Positions 1 to 5,565 of a DNA stretch of 6,591 bases are shown piece after piece. A program made the translations under genes and the position numbers. Within the stretch, counting starts at the first letter, position 1, and each line of letters starts with the position of its first letter. A model generated the notes under the pieces. It saw only the letters and a program-made list of their open reading frames with translations, made no database searches and had not been told where the DNA came from. Origin of the DNA: JBBRLG01 sp038231495 (GTDB taxonomy: Bacteria; Planctomycetota; Planctomycetia; Gemmatales; Gemmataceae); the NCBI GenBank assembly GCA_038231495.1, contig JBBRLG010000426.1, positions 1 to 6,591 on the forward strand, in the 5' to 3' direction.

Positions 1-1
1 C

Positions 2-40
2 ATTGGCTGATAGCTAATAGCTGACAGCTAATAGCTATTT
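2..40 (+). repeat. CTRAYAG heptamer array, copy 1
   Basis: Four consecutive seven-base units (CTGATAG, CTAATAG, CTGACAG, CTAATAG; 7-34) are preceded by ATTGG and followed by CTATTT. The whole 39-base block recurs at 5485-5523 with two differences, both T here and C there (positions 11 and 32). Both copies lie in the same orientation, 42-60 bases upstream of a start codon. The units alternate between CTGAYAG and CTAAYAG, so the array can also be read as a period-14 repeat. Short tandem heptamers of this style are known as STRR sequences in cyanobacteria. Any function here, such as a regulator site, leader structure or passive mobile repeat, is inference. Confidence 0.85.
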
Positions 41-53
41 ATTTTTCCCTCTT

Positions 54-88
54 CCGACACCCGACGCCCGACACCCGACACCCGATCT
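54..88 (+). repeat. CCGACAC heptamer array
   Basis: Four seven-base units (CCGACAC, CCGACGC, CCGACAC, CCGACAC) are followed by a partial unit beginning CCGA. The array ends just before the ribosome binding site of the WD40 gene, so it would fall in the leader or core promoter of that gene. It has the same period as the array at 2-40 but an unrelated, GC-rich unit. No second CCGACAC array was seen in the window. Confidence 0.8.
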
Positions 89-90
89 TT

Positions 91-95
91 AGGAG
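91..95 (+). promoter_or_regulatory. Ribosome binding site of the WD40 gene
   Basis: AGGAG lies five bases before the ATG at 101. It decides the start: the GTG at 95 is in frame but overlaps the site itself, so ATG 101 is preferred. Confidence 0.75.
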
Positions 96-100
96 TGCCA

Positions 101-1153
101 ATGTCCCATAAACTCCTGCTATCCGCTGCCCTTGTCGGATGGGCGGCCGCGCTGGTCGCGCAACAACCCCCGGCTCCGACTGCCACGACGATCAACCCGG
201 CGCAGGCCCGTGCCGACCAGGCCGCGGGTACGCAGCTCGACGGACCCGGCCTTGCCATCGCCTACAGCGACGACGGCGGGCTGCTCGTCGCCGGCTGCGA
301 GGGCGGGTCGCTGCACTACTGGGAAAAAGACGTGGCCCTGGGCGTGCGCGGTGCCGAGGGTTCGCCGCACGTCGTCGCGGCACACCAGGGGCCGGCCACC
401 GCGGTCGTCGCGGCCAAAGGGCTGCTCGCGTCCGCGGGCACCGACGGCAAAATCCTCCTCTGGAACTTGCCCTCCGAAAAGATCGTGGCCACGCTCGACG
501 CCGGCGCGGTCGTCCGCGCGCTGGCGGCGACGCCGGACGGCAAACTGCTCGCCAGTGCTGGCGACAACGGAATCGTGCAGTTGTGGGACCCGGCGACGGG
601 CAAGGCCGGTTTGAAGCTGGAAGGGTCGAAGGATTGGCTGTTGGCGGTAGCGCTCAGCCCGGACGGCAAGACCGTGGCGGCAGGCGGCTTCGACGGGACG
701 CTGCGCCTGTGGGACGCGGCGACCGGCAAGAAATTGGCCGAGGTTATGGCACTGCCCCCGCCGGCCCCGAACACGCCGGCACCGGCTGCCAACGTCGTCG
801 CGGCGCTGGCGTTCAGTCCCGACGGCAAGCTGATCGCGGCGGGCGGCAGCGACGCGGGCGTGCATCTCTTCCAAACGGCGGACGGCAAATTCGTGCGTTC
901 GATGGCGGCGGGCCACACCAGCAGCATCACGGCCCTGGCCTTCCACCCGAGCAATACGCTGCTGGTCTCGGCGAGCAAGGACCGGACGCTGCGCCTCTGG
1001 AACCCGGCGAACGGCCAGCTATACAAAGCGCTCGAAGGCCACACCGCCTGGGTGCAGGGCGTCACCTTCCTGGCGCAGGGCACGCGCCTGGCGTCGGTGT
1101 CTGCGGACCACAGCGTGCGCCTCTGGGACTTGACCGAGCCGGCGAAGAAGTGA
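101..1153 (+). CDS. Exported seven-bladed WD40 repeat protein
   Basis: This is a 350-residue protein predicted to fold as a single beta-propeller and to serve as a protein-binding scaffold; no enzymatic residues are apparent. Residues 1-20 form a Sec-type signal peptide: a short basic start, a hydrophobic core and an ALVA cleavage site before QQPP. A Pro/Thr/Ala-rich linker follows. Seven WD40 blades cover about residues 46-346, with recognisable signatures such as SPDGK plus LRLWD in blade 4, SKDRTLRLW in blade 6 and SADHSVRLWD in blade 7. Blades 6 and 7 also keep the GH dipeptide (GHTSS, GHTAW). Blades 1 and 2 are the most diverged. A proline-rich insert (about 219-229) separates blades 4 and 5. 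The protein contains little beyond the propeller, so it probably works with a partner in the periplasm or outside the cell. Secreted WD40 proteins are common in planctomycetes. The gene follows two heptamer repeat arrays and probably ends transcription at the terminator near 1485. The fold is clear; the partner and process are unknown. Confidence 0.93.
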   Translation: MSHKLLLSAALVGWAAALVAQQPPAPTATTINPAQARADQAAGTQLDGPGLAIAYSDDGGLLVAGCEGGSLHYWEKDVALGVRGAEGSPHVVAAHQGPATAVVAAKGLLASAGTDGKILLWNLPSEKIVATLDAGAVVRALAATPDGKLLASAGDNGIVQLWDPATGKAGLKLEGSKDWLLAVALSPDGKTVAAGGFDGTLRLWDAATGKKLAEVMALPPPAPNTPAPAANVVAALAFSPDGKLIAAGGSDAGVHLFQTADGKFVRSMAAGHTSSITALAFHPSNTLLVSASKDRTLRLWNPANGQLYKALEGHTAWVQGVTFLAQGTRLASVSADHSVRLWDLTEPAKK

Positions 1154-1194
1154 CGGCACAAGGCACTGAATGCGGGAGCAGAGGGGGCGCTGGC

Positions 1195-1249
1195 GAGGTC
1201 CGCCGCTTGCGGCTTTGCACCTCCGGCAAAGCCGCAAGCGGCAGACCTC
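1195..1249. repeat. REPIN-like long inverted repeat
   Basis: Two 23-base arms (1195-1217 and 1227-1249) are complementary except for one C/A mismatch and enclose a 9-base loop. Within each arm lies a smaller palindrome: GCCGCTTGCGGC at 1202-1213 and GCCGCAAGCGGC at 1231-1242. The element could therefore fold as one long hairpin or two short ones. This is the architecture of REPINs, which are pairs of inverted REP palindromes moved by a separate RAYT transposase. It sits 41 bases past the WD40 stop codon, so it would be in the 3' untranslated region and might stabilise the mRNA. No T-run follows it, so it is not a standard terminator. No RAYT gene is in the window. Confidence 0.75.
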
Positions 1250-1276
1250 CGATGAACTTCTGGTAAAGGAATACCC

Positions 1277-1798
1277 ATGCCACCCGCGAACCGCCGGCTG
1301 TCCGCGTTGCTGCTCGGCCTTGGTCTCCTCGCCTTCGGCGCAATCGCCGCACCCCTACTCGATAAGCGCCCGCCGACTGCGGCGACGCAACCGACGGACC
1401 CGACGCGGAGGCGTTACCCGCCCTTCACGGCCCATACCTTTCCCATGCGACGACGGGGCGACCGGTTGCCGCCCCGTTCCTTTTTCCGCTCCCCAATCCA
1501 TGTCCGCAGCCGGTTCCGCGCACCGTCGCTAATTGCGAACTATATTTCTCACGATGGCAGAAACGGTTTCCCGCCCGGAGCGCGGACGGTTAAGGGAGAG
1601 AGAAACGATGACGAAGCACCTTCTCGGAAGCGGCGCATTGCTCTTCGCGCTAGGCGTTTTTGGCTGTGGCTCGACGCCGCCGGTTGTGGTCGAAGACGAC
1701 GGCGCGGACAACACCCGGCTGGCGGACAAGATCGACGAATCGGTCGCCGAATGGTTGGCCAAACCGCGCGCGGATCTGGCTGCCCTCGTAAAGGATAA
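1277..1798 (+). CDS. Possible short exported protein or remnant of one (doubtful)
   Basis: The open frame runs 173 codons, but only its start looks like a gene. AAAGGA (1265-1270) lies six bases before the ATG. Residues 1-26 resemble a signal peptide: MPPANRR, then a Leu/Ala/Gly-rich hydrophobic stretch ending AIAAP. Third positions are mostly G or C for about the first 58 codons. After that the product becomes an arginine-rich string. The frame crosses a strong intrinsic terminator (1452-1485) and overlaps 191 bases of the lipoprotein gene in another frame. I infer either the 5' remnant of a decayed exported-protein gene or chance coding. The nearest alternative frame stops soon after codon 27, so no simple frameshift restores a longer protein. 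No family is recognised. Confidence 0.28.
   Translation: MPPANRRLSALLLGLGLLAFGAIAAPLLDKRPPTAATQPTDPTRRRYPPFTAHTFPMRRRGDRLPPRSFFRSPIHVRSRFRAPSLIANYISHDGRNGFPPGARTVKGERNDDEAPSRKRRIALRARRFWLWLDAAGCGRRRRRGQHPAGGQDRRIGRRMVGQTARGSGCPRKG
1452..1485 (+). terminator. Intrinsic (Rho-independent) terminator
   Basis: An 8-bp perfect GC-rich stem (ACGGGGCG at 1453-1460 with CGCCCCGT at 1470-1477) can be extended by one G-T pair. It encloses a 9-base loop and is followed directly by TCCTTTTT. On the + strand this is a textbook terminator; the other strand has no T-tract after the stem. It probably ends transcription from the WD40 gene and isolates the lipoprotein gene downstream. Confidence 0.72.
1541..1546 (+). 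promoter_or_regulatory. Candidate -10 element for the lipoprotein gene
   Basis: TATATT matches five of six bases of the sigma-70 -10 consensus. It sits in a small AT-rich island (about 1529-1549) between the terminator and the lipoprotein start. Transcription would begin near 1553, leaving a leader of about 55 bases. No convincing -35 box lies 16-18 bases upstream, so this is a weak call that rests largely on position. Confidence 0.3.
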
Positions 1799-4274
1799 AT
1801 TGGAATCGGTTCACCTGGAGCAGGACAACGCCCGGGCCAACCCCGATTCGGTTGACCTGCTGCCCAACCACAAGCCGCCCCTGTCGCTGCCGGTCTTCCA
1901 GGAATCGACCTGGTCTGCCAAGGCGGGCATGAGCCTGCCGCCGTACCTGGCCCCCGGCGTGAAGGACCGCGAAGTCGCGTTACACTTGGCCCGGCACGGC
2001 GACGCGGTGGCCGCCGCCCTTGTCGCCGATCCGGCCGACGCCGAGCTGAAAACGCGGCTCGACGGCCTGCGCGGCGACCGAAACTACCCGTTGGAATGGG
2101 TGCAACTGGTGGCATTACACCAGTTTTCGGCGGAAATGAAGCTTGCCAGCGGCTACCTCGACGCCGCGTCCACCCTGGTCCACTTACACCGCCAGCTGCG
2201 CGAAGTTTTGGACGCCAAGTCGGCGAGCGGCACCTTGGGCGCGACCCTATTGCCTTCGGGCCGGCACACTCTGACGGAAGCCATTGCCGCCCTGCGCGAC
2301 CCGAAAATCAACAAGCTGCGGTTGGCGGACGATATTGCCAACGCGCTGAAAGATTGGGGCACCTTGCCGACACCGACCCCGTTGGCCGAACCGGGTACGC
2401 CGCGCGCGGAGGTTGCCGGCATTTTCCGCGGTAACGAGACGGGCAGGGTGTTGTCCGCACTGGGTAAGGAAAATCGCCAGCGCGTCGTGGACCTGTTGGC
2501 GTTGCCGGTGTCCCACGAAAGCGTCGAAGGCGTCGTCGTTTTTTTGGATAAAAACGACCGTTTAAGTGAATTATTTGTTTACTACTCGAACCCGGTCGCG
2601 CTGCGCCACCCGGCACCCATCAACCTGGTGCCGGCCCTGGCGGACGGCGGCTTTGTGTCGGGGCCGGTGGTCAGGCAGCGAGGGGTTCTGCGCCAGACCT
2701 TCGTGGCCGGCAAGGCGTCTTACCAAGTAAACGTCATCCAGGCCGCGACCTCCGGCAGCACGCCCGCCGGCGCGATCGTCCGGGTCGGCACTGCGGGTGG
2801 GGAGTTCGCTACCGGCTCGTTGCCCGCCGCCGCGCGCGAACTCGGCGTGATCCACCTCGACCGCTCGTTCGACCAGAACCGCGTCGCACTCGACCCGACG
2901 GCCAAGCCGGAGCAGGTGGTCGAAGTCCGCCGACCCGACGCCGTCGCCCGCGTGGTGCAACCCGTCGCCAAGCCGCTGCCCTGTGCTGTGGTTTTAACGC
3001 GCGAGGCCGATGCTAACTTGTTGGCCTCGCTGAGCATCCGCTGGTCCAACGAGGAGAACAAGCACGCCCTGGCCCGGCTCCTGGTGCCGTTGTGGTGCGC
3101 CTACGGCGGGGCACGCATGGAGGGCATCGACGACGACCGCGGCGGCCACCTGGCGTTCACCTGGGAGGACGCTCAGACCCGCTACACCATGCGGCTGCCT
3201 TACGTCGATACGTTGCCCCCCGAACTGATTGTTACGGACCGTCGCGGCGCGGACGCTATTAACAGCCGTGCCAACGTGACCGCCACCTTTGATTTCGACC
3301 AGCGCAAGGCGCGGTTCACGGCGAACAAGCCGCAGGAACGCTTGCCGCGCTGGCTGTATTTGAATCAAGTTCGCCTCGGCATGACACGCGCCGAGACGGT
3401 CACGGCGTTGCCGAAGCGCGAAACGCTGCACACGGTCGAAATCGCCGACGGACTGAACGTCCTCGTCCTGCTCGACCCGCCCAAGGACGTGACGCACTGG
3501 GCCAAGCAAATGTTCGTGCGCTTCGCGCCGGGTGAGGGCGGGCGCGTGGCCGAGATCCGCGTCCGCTACCAGGAAGGCCCCGCCGCGCCGGGGCCGCAGA
3601 CGCCCGGCCTGTTGGACCACTTGCGCCGGCCGCCGAACGGCGAACCGGAGACGCTGGTTTCCGCCTGGAACGACATCTGGACGGACTTGCCGGCGAAGAA
3701 GTTCAAGCCGGTTCTTTACCGTTGGCTCGACGACCGCACGGTGATGACCTTCGAGCGCGACGCCGCCGGCTCCGAAGTGACGATCCGCGACTGCCCGCTG
3801 GAACAGCCCCTGGGACGACCGCTGCCGCCGCTGCAATTCTGTAGCCGCGGCCTACCCGGCCTGCCGCTCGGCGACGGCCGTGCCGCGGTGTTGCAGCAGT
3901 GGAAAATCGAGAAGCCGCCGACCAACGCCGACGGTTCGGTTGACCTCGGCGAAGGGCCGGCGGACAGCCCGTACGACGCGGTAACAGTCTGGTTCGACAA
4001 GGACAAGGTGGCGCGCATCGTGGCCCGCCACCGCGCCAAGGCCGGGCTGCAAAAAAGTGAAGTTGCCGCCGGGCTGCAAGAATTCTGGTCGAGCAACGTC
4101 GATCGACTCGGCATCGTCCGCCGGACCGACACGGTCGGCAGTGCGGACTCGGCGGTGAGCCAGCGCTTGCCGAGTTGGGGCTGGCACGACGACCGGACGC
4201 GCGTCCGCTGTTTCGGCACGGACACCGAGGGCGGCGCTCGCCTCCTCACCGAGTGGCGCGAATGGTCGAAGTAG
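1608..4274 (+). CDS. Large lipoprotein of unknown function with duplicated C-terminal module
   Basis: This is an 888-residue protein that I do not recognise as a named family. Residues 1-19 are a lipoprotein signal peptide and Cys20, in VFGC, is the predicted lipidation site, so the mature protein should be membrane-anchored outside the cytoplasm. The ATG at 1608 is chosen because it gives this signal and follows an AAGGGAGAG purine-rich binding site (1592-1600). The TTG at 1533 would add 25 residues that hide the signal. Residues 30-250 look mainly helical. Residues 300-660 look mainly beta. The last third contains two similar units, about 588-735 and 748-888. Each has an LG-containing helix start (RLGMTRAE; LPLGDGRAA), a beta hairpin (MFVRFAPGEGGRVAEIRVRY; VTVWFDKDKVARIVARH) and a later W-x-DDRT strand pair (YRWLDDRTV; WGWHDDRTR). 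A related hairpin (VVVFLDKNDRLSELFVYY) lies at about 309-326. The GMTRAE-type helix followed by a strand pair recalls the BamE/SmpA fold, but that is inference. No catalytic motif is visible. It is probably monocistronic. Confidence 0.9.
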   Translation: MTKHLLGSGALLFALGVFGCGSTPPVVVEDDGADNTRLADKIDESVAEWLAKPRADLAALVKDKLESVHLEQDNARANPDSVDLLPNHKPPLSLPVFQESTWSAKAGMSLPPYLAPGVKDREVALHLARHGDAVAAALVADPADAELKTRLDGLRGDRNYPLEWVQLVALHQFSAEMKLASGYLDAASTLVHLHRQLREVLDAKSASGTLGATLLPSGRHTLTEAIAALRDPKINKLRLADDIANALKDWGTLPTPTPLAEPGTPRAEVAGIFRGNETGRVLSALGKENRQRVVDLLALPVSHESVEGVVVFLDKNDRLSELFVYYSNPVALRHPAPINLVPALADGGFVSGPVVRQRGVLRQTFVAGKASYQVNVIQAATSGSTPAGAIVRVGTAGGEFATGSLPAAARELGVIHLDRSFDQNRVALDPTAKPEQVVEVRRPDAVARVVQPVAKPLPCAVVLTREADANLLASLSIRWSNEENKHALARLLVPLWCAYGGARMEGIDDDRGGHLAFTWEDAQTRYTMRLPYVDTLPPELIVTDRRGADAINSRANVTATFDFDQRKARFTANKPQERLPRWLYLNQVRLGMTRAETVTALPKRETLHTVEIADGLNVLVLLDPPKDVTHWAKQMFVRFAPGEGGRVAEIRVRYQEGPAAPGPQTPGLLDHLRRPPNGEPETLVSAWNDIWTDLPAKKFKPVLYRWLDDRTVMTFERDAAGSEVTIRDCPLEQPLGRPLPPLQFCSRGLPGLPLGDGRAAVLQQWKIEKPPTNADGSVDLGEGPADSPYDAVTVWFDKDKVARIVARHRAKAGLQKSEVAAGLQEFWSSNVDRLGIVRRTDTVGSADSAVSQRLPSWGWHDDRTRVRCFGTDTEGGARLLTEWREWSK
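2535..2558. repeat. AT-rich inverted repeat inside the lipoprotein gene
   Basis: Nine-base arms GTCGTTTTT (2535-2543) and AAAAACGAC (2550-2558) match perfectly around a 6-base loop. The site is at codons 310-317, at the edge of an AT-rich patch in an otherwise GC-rich gene. The stem is mostly A-T and lacks a following T-run, so it is not called a terminator. It may be only a by-product of the codons used there. Confidence 0.45.
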
Positions 4275-4298
4275 GGTTGTGCTCCCGCTCGTCCCGGC

Positions 4299-4326
4299 GT
4301 GACTTTCCCGACCCGCGCGCTAAGAT
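4299..4326 (+). promoter_or_regulatory. Candidate sigma-70 promoter for the M42 peptidase gene
   Basis: GTGACT (4299-4304, four of six to TTGACA) is followed after 16 bases by TAAGAT (4321-4326, four of six to TATAAT). Transcription would start near 4333 and give a leader of about 63 bases. A competing pair is TTGCGG (4349-4354) with TATAAG (4371-4376), also spaced 16, which would leave a leader of only about 13 bases. The two cannot be ranked from sequence alone, and both are weak. Confidence 0.28.
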
Positions 4327-4335
4327 ACCAGCACG

Positions 4336-4356
4336 GCCCGCGAAAGGATTGCGGGC
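4336..4356. other. Small GC hairpin in the leader of the M42 gene
   Basis: GCCCGC (4336-4341) pairs perfectly with GCGGGC (4351-4356) around the loop GAAAGGATT. AAAA follows rather than a T-run, so it is not an intrinsic terminator on the + strand. The loop contains a Shine-Dalgarno-like GAAAGGA with no start codon in range. It lies 40 bases before the start codon and could shape the mRNA leader. Confidence 0.4.
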
Positions 4357-4395
4357 AAAACGTAGCTGGGTATAAGCGCCGGGGCCGGAAAAACG

Positions 4396-5469
4396 ATGCA
4401 CGATCAATCGCACGCCTTTTTGAAGCAGTTACTCGAAACCCCCAGCGCGTCCGGCTACGAGCGGCCGATTCAGGACGTGGTCCGCGCGTGGGCGGAACCA
4501 TTCGCCGACGAAGTTCGCACCGACCGGCACGGCAACGTCATCGCGGTCCGCCACCCCGTCGGCACGAAAACCGATTCCCCCCAGCGCGTCATGCTCGCCG
4601 GCCACTGCGACCAGATCGCCCTCATGGTCCAGCACATCGACGACAACGGCTTCCTGTACGTGCAGCCGATCGGCGGCTGGGACATTCAAATCCTGCTCGG
4701 CCAGTACCTCACCGTGTGGTCGAAATCCGGTCCGATCACCGGCGTGATCGCGCGCCGCGCGCCGCACCTGATGACCGGCGAAGAGCGCAACAAGGTGCCG
4801 CAGTTCACGGACGTGTGGATCGACATTGGCGTCAAGGACCGCAAGGAGGCGGAGGAGTTGGTGCAAGCCGGCGACACCGCGACCTTCGCGCTGGGCTACC
4901 GGCCGATGCGCAACGGCCTGGCCGCGTCGCCGGGCATGGACGACAAGGTCGGATTGTGGACGGTGATGGAAACGCTCCGGCTGCTGCACGGCAAACCACT
5001 GCAAGCCGCGGTCTATTGCGTCTCGACGGTGCAGGAGGAGATCGGCCTGCGCGGCGCGACGACGAGCGCGTACGGCATCCACCCGACCGTCGGCATCGCG
5101 GTGGACGTTTGCCACGCCACCGACACGCCCGGCAACGACAAGAAGACGCTCGGCGACACGCGCGTCGGCGGCGGCCCCGTGTTGTTCCGCGGTCCGAACA
5201 TCAACCCGCGCGTGTCCGAAATGTTGCAAGAGGAGGCACGCAAGGAGGACATCACGGTGCAGGTGCGCGGCACGCCGCGGGCGACCGGCACCGACGCCAA
5301 CGCGATGCAGCTGTCGCGCGAAGGCGTCGCCACCGGCATCATCGGCATCCCGAACCGCTATATGCACAGTCCCGTCGAGGTGGTCAGCCTGGCCGATCTG
5401 AACAACGCGGCCAAGTTACTGGCCGCGTTTTGCGTGAGTGTCGTGCCGCAATCCGACTGGACGCCCTGA
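4396..5469 (+). CDS. M42 family metallo-aminopeptidase (FrvX / TET-type)
   Basis: This 357-residue enzyme of peptidase family M42 removes amino acids from the N-terminus of peptides using two metal ions, usually zinc or cobalt. All expected residues are present: His70 and Asp72 (AGHCDQIALMV), the bridging Asp182 (GMDDKVG), catalytic Glu214 and metal ligand Glu215 (VQEEIGLRGA), Asp237 (AVDVCHATD) and His324 (YMHSPVE). The length matches the family and the PIGGWD motif starts the typical inserted beta domain. There is no signal peptide, so it is cytoplasmic. Characterised M42 enzymes assemble as hollow tetrahedral 12-mers that trim peptides released by larger proteases. Side-chain preference cannot be read from these motifs, so glutamyl, leucyl or other aminopeptidase labels would be guesses. 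The older endoglucanase label for this family is misleading. The ATG is supported by the family-typical start (FLKQLLETPSASGYE), though the binding site is weak (CCGGAA). The gene stands between a possible promoter region and a heptamer repeat. Confidence 0.96.
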   Translation: MHDQSHAFLKQLLETPSASGYERPIQDVVRAWAEPFADEVRTDRHGNVIAVRHPVGTKTDSPQRVMLAGHCDQIALMVQHIDDNGFLYVQPIGGWDIQILLGQYLTVWSKSGPITGVIARRAPHLMTGEERNKVPQFTDVWIDIGVKDRKEAEELVQAGDTATFALGYRPMRNGLAASPGMDDKVGLWTVMETLRLLHGKPLQAAVYCVSTVQEEIGLRGATTSAYGIHPTVGIAVDVCHATDTPGNDKKTLGDTRVGGGPVLFRGPNINPRVSEMLQEEARKEDITVQVRGTPRATGTDANAMQLSREGVATGIIGIPNRYMHSPVEVVSLADLNNAAKLLAAFCVSVVPQSDWTP

Positions 5470-5484
5470 AGAGCGGGGGTCGGA

Positions 5485-5523
5485 ATTGGCTGACAGCTAA
5501 TAGCTGACAGCTAACAGCTATTT
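5485..5523 (+). repeat. CTRAYAG heptamer array, copy 2
   Basis: ATTGG is followed by four heptamers (CTGACAG, CTAATAG, CTGACAG, CTAACAG; 5490-5517) and CTATTT. It differs from the block at 2-40 at only two positions. It begins 15 bases after the M42 stop codon and ends 42 bases before the transglutaminase start, filling much of the 96-base gap. The flanks beyond the 39 bases do not match copy 1, so the repeated unit has sharp edges. No GC-rich CCGACAC array accompanies this copy. Confidence 0.85.
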
Positions 5524-5565
5524 TGATTCCGCCTTTAACTGTCGTGGGAAGAACGGGCCGAAGCC

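Noticed and set aside
2..88. The heptamer arrays as a CRISPR array
   Set aside because: The units are seven bases long and directly adjacent with no spacers, and no cas gene is present.
1195..1249. The long inverted repeat as the main terminator of the WD40 gene
   Set aside because: No T-run follows the stem, whereas the hairpin at 1452-1485 has one. The nested palindromes fit a REP-type element better.
316..1278. A 320-codon - strand open frame across the WD40 gene
   Set aside because: The + strand reads seven WD40 blades with a signal peptide. The reverse frame is a side effect of high GC content.
2994..4501. Long - strand open frames across the lipoprotein gene (2994-3836 and 3716-4501)
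   Set aside because: The + strand gene has a lipoprotein signal, a ribosome binding site and an unbroken 888-codon frame. The antisense products show no domain or plausible start context.
4429..5367. A 312-codon - strand open frame, and a 402-codon + strand frame at 4299-5507
   Set aside because: Both overlap the M42 peptidase, which carries all family motifs. The alternative products are low-complexity and arginine-rich.
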